Counted from the stretch's first letter, positions 1-5,686 are shown. The stretch: DNA of 6,904 nucleotides from Treponema sp. (GCA_031283905.1 JAITAW010000216.1:1-6904); one strand, 5' to 3'. Notes: generated by a model from the sequence alone, not told the origin. Numbers and translations: made by a program.

Positions 1-80
1 CCCCCCCCCCCCCCCCCCCCCAACCTCCCCCCCCCCGGCGTGCCCCCCCGGTGTGGCGCCCCGGGGGGGGGGGGGGGCCC
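1..80. other. Low-complexity C/G homopolymer contig end
   Basis: The window opens with 21 consecutive C residues, followed by more C runs and then a run of 15 G residues at about 63-77. Nothing else in the window has this composition, and no reading frame here is credible. Homopolymer C and G runs at the end of a contig usually come from sequencing or assembly error, so these bases should not be trusted as biology. A genuine G/C-tract cannot be excluded from the sequence alone. Confidence 0.7.
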
Positions 81-372
81 GGCAGGCAACATAGACGGTT
101 CGCGGGGCGGATGCCCCGGCAAAGGAAATATCCGGCGATCCCGCAGGCGGGTCCGCTCGCGCCCGTAATGCGCCGGTACTTCCGCGCTGCGAAACAAAAA
201 GCACTGGCTAGAATGTAACGCGGCGCATCGCTTCGGCTATGGCTCGTTTCTTACTTGGCGCAACTTTCTTTACGGAAGTCTTCACACCCAAGGATCCGTT
301 TGCGGTACGCGGCGCTGATACGTCAGCCATGACCTAACGCGTCGGCTTCAAATCGCTGAGATTATTCCGGAC
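81..372. other. Gene-poor stretch downstream of the ABC transporter
   Basis: I see no convincing gene here. A short perfect hairpin (CGGGGC, loop GGAT, GCCCCG) lies at 103-118, and a second one (GCTGA, loop TACG, TCAGC) at 314-327. The second lies downstream of the transporter stop codon on the minus strand, but no T-run follows it, so it is not a convincing terminator. The only open frame of note on the minus strand is a 40-codon lysine-rich one at 208-330, with a weak ribosome-binding site and no recognisable family. The partner half-transporter expected for the upstream gene is not encoded in this stretch. Confidence 0.5.
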
Positions 373-2244
373 TCAGCCGTCCTGCCGCTCCAACTGCTGC
401 AACGCCGCGGTTTTGGCGTAGCAGCCGTTATTCGTGATGAGTTCCGCCGGCGTTCCATATTCCGCGATGCGCCCTTTGTCCAGCGCCAACACCTTGTCCG
501 CATTGCAAAGCGTTGAAACGCGATGGGAAATGATGATAACTGTGGACCGCCTCCCGCTCCGCGCGGAGTCCGTCTCCCCCCTTGTTTCCAGAAGCCGCGA
601 AAGTATTTTTTGCTCGGTTTCAGCGTCCACTGCGGAAAAGGCGTCATCCAAAATGAGTACTTCACTGTCTTTTATGACCGCGCGAGAAATGGAAACTCGC
701 TGTTTCTGTCCGCCGGAAAGCGTAAGCCCCCGCTCCCCGATGATGGTGTCCAAGCCGTCCGCGAAATTCGCGAGATCCTTGTCGATGGCGGATAAGGAAA
801 CGGCTTTTTCTATTTTTCCGGCGCCGCCGTCTTCCGCATCTTCAAGCCCATAGGCTATGTTCCGTCTTATGGAATCGGAAAAGAGGTAGGAATCCTGGGG
901 CGTAACCGCGAAAAGACGGCGCAGCGCTTTTAAGTCCCAGTCCCGTACGTCAATACCCTTCACAAAGACCGTGCCTGCCGGCGGCTCTATCATGCGTACA
1001 AGTGTCTCCACGAGGGTCGTTTTCCCCGAACCCGTGCGTCCCAGTATGCCAAGCCATGTCCCTTGCTCAATAACAAGGTTGATGTTTTCGAGTACGTTCT
1101 GTCTTTTGACGCTTCCTTGAGTTTCTCCCTCATATTCTTTGTGTTCCTCATTTTCGCCATAGGCAAAGGTAAGGTTGCGAAATTCTATGAATGGGACGCC
1201 GGCGTCCGGGGCGGCGCCCTCCGGCCGTTTAGGATGCGCCGGCGATGCGATGAGGGGCCGGGTGTGCATCACCTCGTTGATACGTCCAAGGCTTACCGCG
1301 CCGCGCTGTATCAAGTTCACCATGAAGCCCGCGCCCATGAGCGGCCAGATCAGCATCTGGAAGTAACGGAACAGAGCGGTCAACTGTCCGGGCGTCATAG
1401 CGCCTTGGATGACGCGAATACCGCCCGTAGCCAGCAATATAAGAGAAGTTAATCCTGAAAAGAAGCCGATCAGCGGGAAGAAAACGCCGTAAAGTTTCAC
1501 CAACGCCATATTCGCCGCGCGGTAATCGTCATTAGTGTCCGCAAACTTCCGCAGGAAATACCATTCTTTGACAAAAGATTTCACCACGCGGATGCCGGCA
1601 AAGGTTTCCTGTACCGTGCCGCTCATGGCGGAATAGGCTTCCTGAGCCTTTTGGAAACGCTTGCCGACCAGATTGCCGAACAGCAGAATCAGCGCCGTGA
1701 TGAAGGGCAGGGGAATAATGGCGAACGCGGCGGAATGAGCGTCATTTATGAAAATGATCGCCAGAATTGAGACCGCCATGATGGTTCCGTCAACCAACAT
1801 GACAAGCCCCATGCCGATGGAGGTACGCACCGCGTCAAGATCGTTGGTTGAACGGGAAAGTAGGTCGCCAATCTTGTGTTTTTGGAAGAAATCGTAGGAA
1901 AGCGTAAGAAAATGGCCGAAAAGCGCCGCGCGCATTTCGCTTTCAATACGCCGCGCCGAACCATGTATGAAATACCGCCATAGAAACCGTCCGCCGCTGA
2001 CAATCGTCATCATACCGGCCATAGCGGCGGCGGGCTTTATAATTGCTCCGGCGGTAAAATCGCCCGCGATAATAGTATCTATGGCTTGTTGCAGGAACAG
2101 GGGGATGATGACCTGAGCCGCGTCAACAATAAGGAGGCATATAAAGCCCGCTATGTATTGGAAGCGGTAGTGGTACAGATAGGGAATGAGGGTTTTATAG
2201 CCGGACAGAACACTTTTTGAGAGCGGGTTTCGCTTGTTTTTCAT
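373..2244 (-). CDS. ABC exporter half-transporter (fused membrane and ATPase domains), probable heterodimer subunit
   Basis: This 623-residue protein has the usual length and order of a type IV (ABCB-like) exporter subunit. A six-helix membrane domain spans about residues 25-320, and an ATPase domain about 352-615. Visible motifs are the A-loop Tyr362, Walker A GRTGSGKTT at 402-410, Q-loop Gln450, signature LSGGQ at 509-513, Walker B ending in LDD at 532-534, and the H-loop His574. The catalytic position after Walker B is Asp534 rather than Glu. In characterised heterodimeric exporters such as TM287/288 and BmrC/BmrD, that change marks the subunit that builds the degenerate ATP site, so a partner with Glu is expected. 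The substrate cannot be read from sequence; drugs, lipids or peptides are all possible. Two hydrophilic insertions are unusual: about 364-382 just after the A-loop, and about 553-566 before the H-loop. The ATG has no Shine-Dalgarno sequence and lies only a few bases below the promoter, and no better start is seen nearby. Family assignment is secure; the heterodimer role is inferred. Confidence 0.95.
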   Translation of the reverse strand: MKNKRNPLSKSVLSGYKTLIPYLYHYRFQYIAGFICLLIVDAAQVIIPLFLQQAIDTIIAGDFTAGAIIKPAAAMAGMMTIVSGGRFLWRYFIHGSARRIESEMRAALFGHFLTLSYDFFQKHKIGDLLSRSTNDLDAVRTSIGMGLVMLVDGTIMAVSILAIIFINDAHSAAFAIIPLPFITALILLFGNLVGKRFQKAQEAYSAMSGTVQETFAGIRVVKSFVKEWYFLRKFADTNDDYRAANMALVKLYGVFFPLIGFFSGLTSLILLATGGIRVIQGAMTPGQLTALFRYFQMLIWPLMGAGFMVNLIQRGAVSLGRINEVMHTRPLIASPAHPKRPEGAAPDAGVPFIEFRNLTFAYGENEEHKEYEGETQGSVKRQNVLENINLVIEQGTWLGILGRTGSGKTTLVETLVRMIEPPAGTVFVKGIDVRDWDLKALRRLFAVTPQDSYLFSDSIRRNIAYGLEDAEDGGAGKIEKAVSLSAIDKDLANFADGLDTIIGERGLTLSGGQKQRVSISRAVIKDSEVLILDDAFSAVDAETEQKILSRLLETRGETDSARSGRRSTVIIISHRVSTLCNADKVLALDKGRIAEYGTPAELITNNGCYAKTAALQQLERQDG

Positions 2245-2253
2245 TTCGTTAAT

Positions 2254-2281
2254 ACTATAGGTACGGGAGGAAGTTTGTCAA
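2254..2281 (-). promoter_or_regulatory. Sigma-70-type promoter for the ABC transporter
   Basis: On the minus strand a perfect -35 box TTGACA (plus positions 2276-2281) is followed after 16 bp by TATAGT (2254-2259), a five-of-six match to the -10 consensus. Transcription would start near 2247, two or three bases before the ATG at 2244. The mRNA would therefore be leaderless or nearly so, which agrees with the lack of a ribosome-binding site. This is a prediction from consensus matching only. Confidence 0.55.
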
Positions 2282-2294
2282 GTCTTTTTGAAGC

Positions 2295-2325
2295 GCCGTG
2301 AAACGCGCCCTCGGCGTTTTGCGGC
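2295..2325. repeat. Imperfect inverted repeat (hairpin) upstream of the ABC promoter
   Basis: GCCG (2295-2298) and AAACGC (2301-2306) pair with GCGTTT (2314-2319) and CGGC (2322-2325). The two stem blocks are separated by a symmetric TG/TG internal mismatch, and the loop is 7 nt. On the plus strand the hairpin is followed by a T-rich stretch at 2326-2338, so it resembles an intrinsic terminator for plus-strand transcription, though no plus-strand gene lies to its left. It could equally be a protein-binding dyad upstream of the minus-strand promoter. Role unknown. Confidence 0.4.
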
Positions 2326-2350
2326 TTGATTTTTAATTGCCTTGACGCTT

Positions 2351-2496
2351 CCAAGCCTAAGCTGCCGGCGCTTCCAAGTCTAAGTTGCCAACAACTCCAA
2401 GCCTAAGTTGCTAACAACTCCAAGCCTAAGTTGCCGGCAGTTCCAAGCCTAAGTTGCCAGCAACTCTAACCCTAAGTTTGCGGCAGTTCCAAGCCT
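2351..2496. repeat. 23-bp tandem repeat array, six units plus a partial seventh, with internal dyads
   Basis: Units begin at 2351, 2374, 2397, 2420, 2443, 2466 and 2489, exactly 23 bp apart. Each starts with a close copy of CCAAGCCTAAGTTGCC and ends in a more variable 7-bp tail. The seventh unit loses similarity after CCAAGCCT, and a stray CCAAGCC at 2518-2524 is offset by 29 bp. The segment between conserved cores approximates the palindrome AGTTGCCGGCAACT. Unit 5 forms AGTTGC/GCAACT around 2 nt, and units 2 and 3 keep AGTTG/CAACT arms, so the array could fold as a row of small hairpins or present repeated dyad binding sites. The period is not a multiple of three and no gene spans it, so it is not a protein repeat. 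There are no unique spacers, which excludes CRISPR. Function unknown. Confidence 0.85.
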
Positions 2497-2620
2497 GTTC
2501 ATGGTAATGTAACGCTTCCAAGCCCCTTCACCCGGACAAGCATAATTGGGTAAGGTTTTTTATGAGGCAATGCGGCGGTAACGCTCTTTACACGGCATAC
2601 TGAAAAAGGATAATTGCGCC

Positions 2621-2791
2621 ATGAAATATCTGTATGTAAGAGAAGCAAAAGAAAAATACAGATGGAAAAAGATAATCACGCTTACTACACATGGGATGAA
2701 AAAACCAATTGGTTATTCAATAGACTTGTTTAATAACCATCTAAAGTTTTCTATCATAATTTATAATACCGCAAATCAAGGTCATCCTTAG
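2621..2791 (+). CDS. Possible small basic protein, perhaps a 5' gene fragment cut by IS insertion
   Basis: A 56-codon open frame begins at ATG 2621, with AAAGGA about 10 nt upstream as a plausible ribosome-binding site. It starts MKYLYVREAKEKYRWKK and is rich in Lys, Tyr and Ile. From about residue 28 on (position 2703), the frame runs through a perfect 12-bp palindrome and an inverted repeat that look like an insertion boundary, then overlaps the antisense end of the transposase remnant. The first 27-30 codons may therefore be the beginning of a host gene whose remainder was lost or displaced, with the rest read by chance. I recognise no family. The call rests only on the ribosome-binding site and frame, so it is weak. 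Confidence 0.25.
   Translation: MKYLYVREAKEKYRWKKIITLTTHGMKKPIGYSIDLFNNHLKFSIIIYNTANQGHP
2703..2738. repeat. Nested palindromes at the left boundary of the IS remnant
   Basis: AACCAATTGGTT at 2703-2714 is a perfect 12-bp palindrome. It overlaps a second inverted repeat, GGTTATT (2711-2717) and AATAACC (2732-2738), around a 14-nt loop. The transposase remnant ends just beyond, with its stop codon at 2741-2743 on the minus strand. This position suits the terminal region of the element, either its end or a target-site structure. No matching inverted copy is seen near 3150-3220, so a complete terminal inverted repeat pair cannot be shown. Confidence 0.4.
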
Positions 2792-3150
2792 CGAATGCCG
2801 GTTACAATAATGGCCCCGATACGGATATGACATGCTCTTGAACGTTTTTATTTTCGCGTTGATATGTTCAATCACAACCCGCCTGCGTGATAGCCTCTTA
2901 GTATATGCCTTTTCCAATCGTTTCTTTATATACCTTGAAATCATGTTCGCCGCCTTTGGCCTCAGGTACATCAAGGATTTTCAAACTGTTCCGCTCAATG
3001 ATTACCTGGCTCTTCAGCGTGCGCCGCTTTTTTTTCCCGAATAATACGCTTTTTTCCCCTCTTTCGGACGATTTATGGGATTTTCCGTCACATCTACCAC
3101 GATATAAGGTGCGGCCCCTCTCTCATATGGGGCATACGGACGTACGCCAG
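2741..3150 (-). pseudogene. Degenerate IS5-family (DDE_Tnp_4-like) transposase remnant
   Basis: Three reading-frame pieces on the minus strand together resemble the C-terminal half of an IS5-type DDE transposase. The first (about 3027-3111) reads PYIVVDVTENPINRPKEGKK and carries the first catalytic Asp. A frame change occurs at an A8 tract (plus 3028-3035), after which the second piece continues KRRTLKSQVIIE and then HDFKVYKE, ending at a stop near 2900. The third (about 2741-2902) reads RRRVVIEHINAKIKTF, with the catalytic Glu, and continues to a natural C-terminal end. The family segment holding the second catalytic Asp (the D-x-GYQG block) is missing between pieces two and three, and the N-terminal DNA-binding half is absent or unrecognisable. 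The element is inactive. The frame change alone could be a programmed -1 slip on A_AAA_AAA, but the internal deletion makes decay the simpler reading. Confidence 0.85.
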
Positions 3151-3165
3151 TAGCAGGTATTGAAC

Positions 3166-3199
3166 CGCCCCGCCTCAAAGAACGCTCCGGGGCGGGGCG
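3166..3199. terminator. GC-rich hairpin downstream of the hemolysin III gene
   Basis: CGCCCCGCC (3166-3174) pairs perfectly over 9 bp with GGCGGGGCG (3191-3199), with a 16-nt loop. It lies 20 bp beyond the stop codon of the minus-strand hemolysin III gene and may stop or stabilise that transcript. No T-run follows on the minus strand, so it is not a textbook intrinsic terminator. It also sits close to the right limit of the IS remnant. Confidence 0.4.
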
Positions 3200-3218
3200 A
3201 ACAGGGATCGCGTTTTGC

Positions 3219-3956
3219 TCAACTCATAAACCAGATCGAAAACCAGTGGCAACACGCGCCGATGAGAACAAATACATGCCATATGACGTGCGCTCCCCGG
3301 CGGTGTTTCTGCCCATACCAGAGCGTTCCCAGCGTATACGCGATGCCGCCGGCAAAAAGGAAGATGAGGCTGGCAAGCGGAATCGCGCTGACAAGGCGAA
3401 ACGTGCTGAACACAATAGCCCAGCCCATGAGAATATAGACAAACACTTCCGCCTTTTTCAAGAATTTGCTGTTCACGGCGAAAAGTGTGATGCCGCATAA
3501 CGCCAAAGTCCATTCCACACCGAAAAAGGTCCAGCCAAGCGCCCCTTTCAGCGGCAAGAGGCAAAACGGCGTATAGGTTCCGGCTATGAGAAGGTAGATC
3601 GCCGAATGATCCAATACGCGGAACACCCGCTTTGCGCGTTCGTGGGTAATGGCGTGGTAGAGCGTAGAGGCAAGAAACATGCAGATCATTGCGGCTGTAA
3701 ATAAGACGTACGCTGTCGTCGCAACCGCGCCGCCGCCCGCCCCATTGAGGCGCCCGTTAGCCCTAAGAACCAGCAGAATCAGACCCGCTACGGAAAGTCC
3801 CGCGCCCAAACCATGCAAAATGGCGTTTGCGATTTCCTCACCCGGCGTTTGAAACGGCAGTGGACGGGGAATCGGGTGGGTTATATATGACGCATGCGGC
3901 GTGCTTATATTTTGCTTCATGGTAATTAAGACCGCTCTTTTCTTCATAGGTTGCAT
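3219..3956 (-). CDS. Hemolysin III / PAQR-family integral membrane protein
   Basis: The 245-residue product is a polytopic membrane protein with about seven hydrophobic segments, the usual architecture of the bacterial HlyIII (YqfA/TrhA, PAQR) family. Family landmarks are present in order: NAILHG with His48, STLYH with Ser97 and His101, LDHSAIYLLIAGTYTPF at about 115-131 with Asp116 and His117, and the closing HVIWHVFVLIGACCH with His223, His227 and His237. The conserved His, Ser and Asp residues are thought to form a metal site in this superfamily. Members are linked to membrane homeostasis; haemolysis is a historical name and is not implied here. The first 35-40 residues form a basic tail poorly conserved in the family. 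In-frame ATGs at 3956, 3947 and 3920 are all possible starts, and none has a strong ribosome-binding site, so the true protein may be up to 12 residues shorter. The gene is divergent from the thioredoxin gene across 130 bp. Confidence 0.92.
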   Translation of the reverse strand: MQPMKKRAVLITMKQNISTPHASYITHPIPRPLPFQTPGEEIANAILHGLGAGLSVAGLILLVLRANGRLNGAGGGAVATTAYVLFTAAMICMFLASTLYHAITHERAKRVFRVLDHSAIYLLIAGTYTPFCLLPLKGALGWTFFGVEWTLALCGITLFAVNSKFLKKAEVFVYILMGWAIVFSTFRLVSAIPLASLIFLFAGGIAYTLGTLWYGQKHRRGAHVIWHVFVLIGACCHWFSIWFMS

Positions 3957-3975
3957 GTCTTACGCCTATAAACGT

Positions 3976-4004
3976 TTTACACGCCCATTTTTCGAAATGT
4001 TCAA
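3976..4004 (-). promoter_or_regulatory. Candidate promoter for the hemolysin III gene
   Basis: On the minus strand TTGAAC (plus 3999-4004) is followed after 17 bp by TGTAAA (3976-3981), a four-of-six match to the -10 box. A start near 3969 would leave only about 13 nt before the ATG at 3956, or about 49 nt before the ATG at 3920. The longer leader slightly favours the shorter protein. Weak consensus match. Confidence 0.3.
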
Positions 4005-4011
4005 AATAAGA

Positions 4012-4040
4012 TTGATTAAGCGGACGAAAATGGGTATAAT
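4012..4040 (+). promoter_or_regulatory. Sigma-70-type promoter for the tlpA-like/ccdA unit
   Basis: TTGATT (4012-4017) and a perfect TATAAT (4035-4040) are separated by the optimal 17 bp. Transcription would start near 4047 and give a leader of about 40 nt carrying the AAGGAG ribosome-binding site at 4076-4081. This is the best promoter in the window, and no other obvious promoter separates the thioredoxin gene from ccdA. Confidence 0.65.
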
Positions 4041-4086
4041 AGTGTTTAGTAGTTTAGCAATATATTGTTGGCGATAAGGAGTGTCT

Positions 4087-4623
4087 ATGAGAAAAGCGGC
4101 TTTGATTTTTTTGATGGCTTTGTTTATTCCCATTATGGGCGCAACCCAAACGGTTTCACCGGATGTGGCGGATACATTTAGACGGGCGAGGATTCCCGTC
4201 CGAAAACCTGCCCCTGTCCGTAATTTTACGGTGCGTATGCTTGACGGCTCCACACAAAAACTGAGCGGGCTGAAGGGAAACGTGGTTTTTCTTAATTTTT
4301 GGGCAACATGGTGCGGACCCTGCCGGACAGAGATGCCTTCAATGGAAACCCTCTATCAACGGTTTAAGGATCGTTCGTTCGTCATGCTTGCGATAGACTT
4401 GCAGGAAGACAGCGAAGACGTGTCCTCTTTCATGCGCCAAATGGGATTAACCTTTCCGGTGGGTATAGACGACGGACCCATCGGCAGCATGTATGGAATC
4501 AGCGCAATTCCCACAACGTTTATTATTGACAAAAATGGGTATATCATCGCCACTATTGCCGGCAGCAAAAACTGGAACACCCAAGAAGTATTTTCCGCCA
4601 TTGACTCGCTTTTAAACGACTGA
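4087..4623 (+). CDS. TlpA-like thiol:disulfide thioredoxin, exported
   Basis: This 178-residue protein has an N-terminal signal sequence (basic MRKAA, hydrophobic core at about 5-18, possible cleavage after the Gly-Ala at 18-19) and a thioredoxin fold of the AhpC-TSA/TlpA/ResA type at about 42-175. The active site is WCGPC at 75-79 within NFWATWCGPCR, and the cis-proline motif is AIPTTF with Pro142, followed by IDKNGYI. No lipobox cysteine is present, so it should be soluble outside the cytoplasmic membrane or held by an uncleaved helix. The expected role is to reduce disulfides in extracytoplasmic partners, such as apocytochromes or other thiol proteins. ATG 4087 is chosen because AAGGAG at 4076-4081 lies 5 nt upstream; the in-frame GTG at 4081 overlaps that site and is unlikely. 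The next gene, 9 bp downstream, encodes a CcdA-type partner that would keep the CxxC reduced. The natural client cannot be named, since no cytochrome c genes are in view. Confidence 0.93.
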   Translation: MRKAALIFLMALFIPIMGATQTVSPDVADTFRRARIPVRKPAPVRNFTVRMLDGSTQKLSGLKGNVVFLNFWATWCGPCRTEMPSMETLYQRFKDRSFVMLAIDLQEDSEDVSSFMRQMGLTFPVGIDDGPIGSMYGISAIPTTFIIDKNGYIIATIAGSKNWNTQEVFSAIDSLLND

Positions 4624-4632
4624 CAGTAGAAT

Positions 4633-5553
4633 ATGACCGGCGCCATTTCTTTATTTATGACATTTTGCGCGGGATTGCTTTCATTTCTATCTCCGTGCCT
4701 GCTTCCCGTAGTCCCCTTCTACTTTAGTTTTATCGGAGGAATAAGCGCCTCAAAACAAGATCAAAACGGATATAACCGTAACCTCATCGGCGGCGCGGTA
4801 TGCTTTGTTTTGGGATTTGCCACGGTTTTTATTGTTATGAGCATCCTTTTGGCAAGGATGATGTTGTTCTTTAGGGGCATTGTGAACACGGCGGCGGGGC
4901 TTATTATAATTCTGATGGGGTTGCATACGCTTTTTGGTATTTTCAAATTTCTGAATTACGAAAAACGGTTCCACGCTGCGGAGCATCCGGTGAATTTCGC
5001 CGGTTGTTATCTCGTTGGAATGGCGTTCGGCGCGGGCTGGACGCCGTGTATTGGGCCTATATTGGCGAGTATCCTCTTGTTTGCGGGCGCTGATGGTGAA
5101 ATTCTAAAAGCGATGCGGTATCTTGCCGTATACTCGCTTGGACTTGGGATTCCGTTTGTAGTATGCGCGGTGTTTTTTCAAAGCTTCATCGCAAAACTGG
5201 CGAAACTAAAGGGAATTCTGCCGCTGATACCGAAAATAAGCGGCGTTCTTCTCATTATATTAGGCGTTTTTATGGTTACGGGCCGTTTTCAACGGCTTAA
5301 CAGCGCGGCGCAGCGATACAGCGGACGATTTTGCGACTGGGCGGTTTCTGGAGATGTAATGGTCAGGATCATTCCGGCCATCCTTTTTTTCGTGGCGGCA
5401 TCCGTTCCCCTGGTTCTTTGTTTCGTGAAAAAGAAGATCGCGCTTGGCATAACAGCCGCCGTGTTCCTGCTTTTGGCCGCGTTGCAACTCGCCGGACTTC
5501 TTGACAGCGCCGGACTTTTAGCGGCATGGATACTCTATCAGCAAAGCCTGTAA
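4633..5553 (+). CDS. ccdA: CcdA/DsbD-type membrane thiol-disulfide electron transporter
   Basis: The product is a 306-residue polytopic membrane protein of the DsbD/CcdA family, which passes electrons from cytoplasmic thioredoxin across the membrane to extracytoplasmic thioredoxins. The two active-site cysteines sit in the family motifs LSFLSPCLLPVVP (Cys22) and GAGWTPCIGPILA (Cys139), in the first and fourth transmembrane helices of the two pseudo-symmetric three-helix halves. The core occupies about residues 1-218. CcdA proteins normally end near there with six helices. This one continues with a hydrophilic linker (219-243) and two further hydrophobic segments at about 245-265 and 270-302, an unusual extension of about 85 residues. 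The ATG lies 9 bp after the thioredoxin stop codon with only a poor ribosome-binding site, which suggests translational coupling in one operon. TlpA/ResA-like proteins are known partners of CcdA. Family assignment is strong; the extension's function is unknown. Confidence 0.93.
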   Translation: MTGAISLFMTFCAGLLSFLSPCLLPVVPFYFSFIGGISASKQDQNGYNRNLIGGAVCFVLGFATVFIVMSILLARMMLFFRGIVNTAAGLIIILMGLHTLFGIFKFLNYEKRFHAAEHPVNFAGCYLVGMAFGAGWTPCIGPILASILLFAGADGEILKAMRYLAVYSLGLGIPFVVCAVFFQSFIAKLAKLKGILPLIPKISGVLLIILGVFMVTGRFQRLNSAAQRYSGRFCDWAVSGDVMVRIIPAILFFVAASVPLVLCFVKKKIALGITAAVFLLLAALQLAGLLDSAGLLAAWILYQQSL

Positions 5554-5557
5554 CAAC

Positions 5558-5577
5558 CGGTTTCCGTGTTGAAACCG
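5558..5577 (+). terminator. Short hairpin just after ccdA
   Basis: CGGTTTC (5558-5564) and GAAACCG (5571-5577) form a perfect 7-bp stem with a 6-nt loop, starting four bases after the ccdA stop codon. The sequence after it (TAATACTTG) has no T-run, so this could protect the mRNA 3' end or act as a weak terminator. Confidence 0.35.
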
Positions 5578-5583
5578 TAATAC

Positions 5584-5612
5584 TTGCGAAGATGGAGCGT
5601 TTCGGATAAGAT
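5584..5612 (+). promoter_or_regulatory. Weak candidate promoter for ilvD
   Basis: TTGCGA (5584-5589) and TAAGAT (5607-5612) are 17 bp apart, each matching four of six consensus positions. A start near 5619 would give a leader of about 138 nt holding both hairpins described below. The alternative is read-through from the upstream operon. Confidence 0.25.
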
Positions 5613-5635
5613 AACCGGTGAATGAGGTTCATTGG

Positions 5636-5662
5636 AAAGGGCGGGTGATATCGCCCGCCTTT
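5636..5662 (+). terminator. Hairpin with short T-run in the ccdA-ilvD gap
   Basis: AAAGGGCGGG (5636-5645) pairs with CCCGCCTTT (5654-5662) as a 9-bp stem with one bulged G at 5639 and an 8-nt loop, ending in TTT. It may terminate the ccdA transcript, or, if the promoter at 5584 is real, attenuate ilvD. The T-run is too short for a confident intrinsic terminator. Confidence 0.4.
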
Positions 5663-5665
5663 AGG

Positions 5666-5686
5666 AGCGCCCTTCGAGCTGGCGCT
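5666..5686 (+). repeat. Second hairpin in the ilvD leader region
   Basis: AGCGCC (5666-5671) and GGCGCT (5681-5686) form a perfect 6-bp stem with a 9-nt loop, only 3 bp after the preceding hairpin. A TTTTTT run begins at about 5700, some 14 nt downstream, which is too distant for a standard terminator. The tandem hairpins suggest a structured leader, but no known riboswitch or T-box element is recognised. Confidence 0.3.

Noticed and set aside
208..330. 40-residue lysine-rich minus-strand ORF after the ABC gene
   Set aside because: It is short, has a weak ribosome-binding site and no recognisable family, and lies close to unreliable sequence.
80..372. tRNA or other structured RNA gene
   Set aside because: Short GC-rich hairpins are present, but there is no cloverleaf, no T-loop sequence and no known RNA motif.
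434..853. Plus-strand open frames antisense to the ABC ATPase domain
   Set aside because: The minus frame carries every ABC motif; these frames have no motifs or suitable starts.
2351..2530. CRISPR-like array
   Set aside because: The repeats are contiguous, with no unique spacers of constant length and no cas genes nearby.
2741..3150. Functional two-frame transposase made by programmed frameshifting
   Set aside because: Even with the -1 shift, a second break removes the block with the second catalytic Asp, and no N-terminal half is recognisable.
4081..4086. GTG start giving a 180-residue thioredoxin
   Set aside because: The GTG overlaps the AAGGAG ribosome-binding site; ATG 4087 has ideal 5-nt spacing.
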